Source: Streptosporangiaceae bacterium
GTDB taxonomy: Bacteria; Actinomycetota; Actinomycetes; Streptosporangiales; Streptosporangiaceae
Length of the DNA stretch: 6,850 nt
Direction: 5' to 3'
Assembly (NCBI GenBank): GCA_030042885.1
Contig: JASHYW010000732.1
Span: 1-6,850 of the forward strand
This document shows, piece by piece, positions 6,044 through 6,850 of this stretch. The position numbers and the translations under genes were made by a program. The notes beneath the pieces are model-generated. The model was not told where the DNA came from. It ran no database searches and saw only the letters and a program-made list of their open reading frames with translations. Position 1 is the stretch's first letter. Every line of letters begins with the position of its first letter.

Positions 6044-6850
6044 GGCTCCTCCTCCGGATGCTCCCGTTCGGCGCGGAGGGCCTTCACTTCTTCGGTGAGG
6101 TCGATGCCGACCGGGCACCACACGATGCAGCGCCCGCAGCCGACGCAGCCCGACGAGCCGAACTGGTCATGCCAAGTGCCTAGCTTGTGGGTGAGCCACT
6201 GCCGGTACCTGCTCTTCGGCGACGGCCGGACGCTGCCGCCGTGCAGGTAGGAGAAATCGAGGTCGAAGCAGGAATCCCAGCCCTCCCAGCGCTCGGCGTG
6301 CTCACCGGTCAGGTCGGTGGTGTCCTCGATGGTCGTGCAGAAGCAAGTGGGGCAAGCCATGGTGCAATTACCGCAGGTCAGGCACCGCGCAGCCACGTCG
6401 TCCCAGCGCGCGGCCTGATGGCTGTCCGCCATCAGCTCCCGCAGGCCGTCGGCCTCCATGTGGCGGCCCATCCGGTCCGCCGCCGCCTCCACCGCCGAGC
6501 GCGCCCGCTGGACGGTTGCCTGGTCGGCTCGCTCGCTGGGGACCTGCCGGAGAAGGTCCTCGCCCTGCTGCGAGCCGACCTCGACCAGGAAATGATGCCC
6601 GCGTTCGTCCGCTAGTTCGGTGAGGGCCAGGTCATACGCACCGCCCTCGGCCCCGGGCCCGGTGCCCATGGACGCGCAGAAACACGCCTCGCCTGGCTCG
6701 GTGCAGTTCACCGCGACGATGAACAGCCGGGCGCGGCGCGCCGCATACCGCGATCCCGGCTGCGCTAGCACCCGGTCCTGGATCGCGATCGCCCGCAGAT
6801 CGCAGGGCCGGACGCCCAGGAAGGCGTACCGCGGCGGTTCGTCGTCTTCG
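6040..6850 (-). CDS. hydB: Hydrogenase beta subunit, 4Fe-4S electron-transfer protein, 5' end outside window
   Basis: The C-terminal 269 or so residues of the HydB subunit, related to AsrA of anaerobic sulfite reductase. HydB passes electrons between HydD and HydG and is implicated in sulfur reduction by archaeal homologues. The frame is open to the window edge, beginning E-D-D-E-P-P-R-Y-A-F-L-G-V-R-P-C-D-L-R-A. Because FLGVRPCDLRAIAIQDR is conserved in the family, the GTG at 6771 is not the true start; perhaps a hundred residues are missing. The family segment NCTEPGEACFCASMGTGP follows. There are two ferredoxin-type clusters: C-x2-C-x2-C-x3-C-P-x-C-x-C (6337-6384, CLTCGNCTMACPTCFC) and CVGCGRCIVWCPVGID (about 6103-6147). 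The gene leads the visible minus-strand unit and overlaps hydG by four bases (ATGA). The promoter lies outside the window. Confidence 0.93.
   Translation of the reverse strand, partial: EDDEPPRYAFLGVRPCDLRAIAIQDRVLAQPGSRYAARRARLFIVAVNCTEPGEACFCASMGTGPGAEGGAYDLALTELADERGHHFLVEVGSQQGEDLLRQVPSERADQATVQRARSAVEAAADRMGRHMEADGLRELMADSHQAARWDDVAARCLTCGNCTMACPTCFCTTIEDTTDLTGEHAERWEGWDSCFDLDFSYLHGGSVRPSPKSRYRQWLTHKLGTWHDQFGSSGCVGCGRCIVWCPVGIDLTEEVKALRAEREHPEEEP
6046..6055 (-). promoter_or_regulatory. Ribosome-binding site of hydG
   Basis: On the minus strand, GGAGGAGGAG lies just before the hydG ATG at 6043, within the hydB C-terminal codons for Glu-Glu-Glu. The leading GGAGG is at a good spacing of about seven bases. 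It is the strongest ribosome-binding site in the window and decides the hydG start. Confidence 0.8.

Noticed and set aside
4680..6250. Two long plus-strand open frames (4680-5804 and 5159-6250) opposite hydD, hydG and hydB.
   Set aside because: They are antisense to three well-supported overlapping hydrogenase genes and show only compositionally biased His/Arg/Ser-rich sequence.
6769..6771. GTG as the start codon of hydB.
   Set aside because: The frame stays open upstream and encodes conserved HydB sequence (FLGVRPCDLRAIAIQDR), so the true start lies beyond the window.

Overview
The window is very GC-rich, gene-dense DNA, almost certainly from a high-GC actinobacterium. Three things suggest this: heavily GC-biased third codon positions, a KdpD-type sensor protein with actinobacterial-style domains beside a CBS-domain protein, and a group 3b [NiFe] hydrogenase whose sequence resembles actinobacterial examples. 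Genus cannot be read from the sequence. There are no RNA genes, mobile elements or CRISPR arrays, and no gene-free stretch above 300 bases; the longest gap between genes is about 23 bases.

Plus strand, left to right: (1) the 3' end of a CBS-domain protein gene, cut by the window edge. (2) Two bases later, a soluble 757-residue KdpD-like protein made of a KdpD nucleotide-binding domain, a universal-stress-protein (USP) domain, a GAF-like region and a histidine-kinase-like C-terminus. It has lost the phosphoacceptor histidine, the N-box asparagine and the G-box glycines, and has no membrane segments. (3) Five bases after that, the hydrogenase large (alpha) subunit, hydA. It continues in frame into a complete HycI/HybD-type hydrogenase maturation endopeptidase domain, so substrate and processing protease form one 601-residue polypeptide.

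Minus strand, from the right edge inwards: hydB (iron-sulfur beta subunit, 5' end outside the window), hydG (FAD/NAD(P) diaphorase gamma subunit) and hydD (small delta subunit). The three are translationally coupled by 4-base and 1-base overlaps. hydD ends 23 bases from the end of hydA, tail to tail. The shared 3' junction is a run of five G-tracts that fits a G-quadruplex motif.

Together the four hydrogenase subunits give a complete cytoplasmic NAD(P)-linked group 3b enzyme. Electrons would pass between H2 at the HydA Ni-Fe site, the HydD clusters, the HydB ferredoxin clusters and the HydG [2Fe-2S]/FAD/NAD(P) site. The enzyme is split over two opposing transcription units, unlike the usual co-directional hydB-G-D-A order. 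The CBS and USP/KdpD-like genes in the hydA unit suggest control by energy state, hypoxia or a small nucleotide. A weak DosR/DevR-like palindrome lies 87 bases before hydA. Most notable are the large subunit-protease fusion, the kinase-dead KdpD-like protein and the inverted operon layout.
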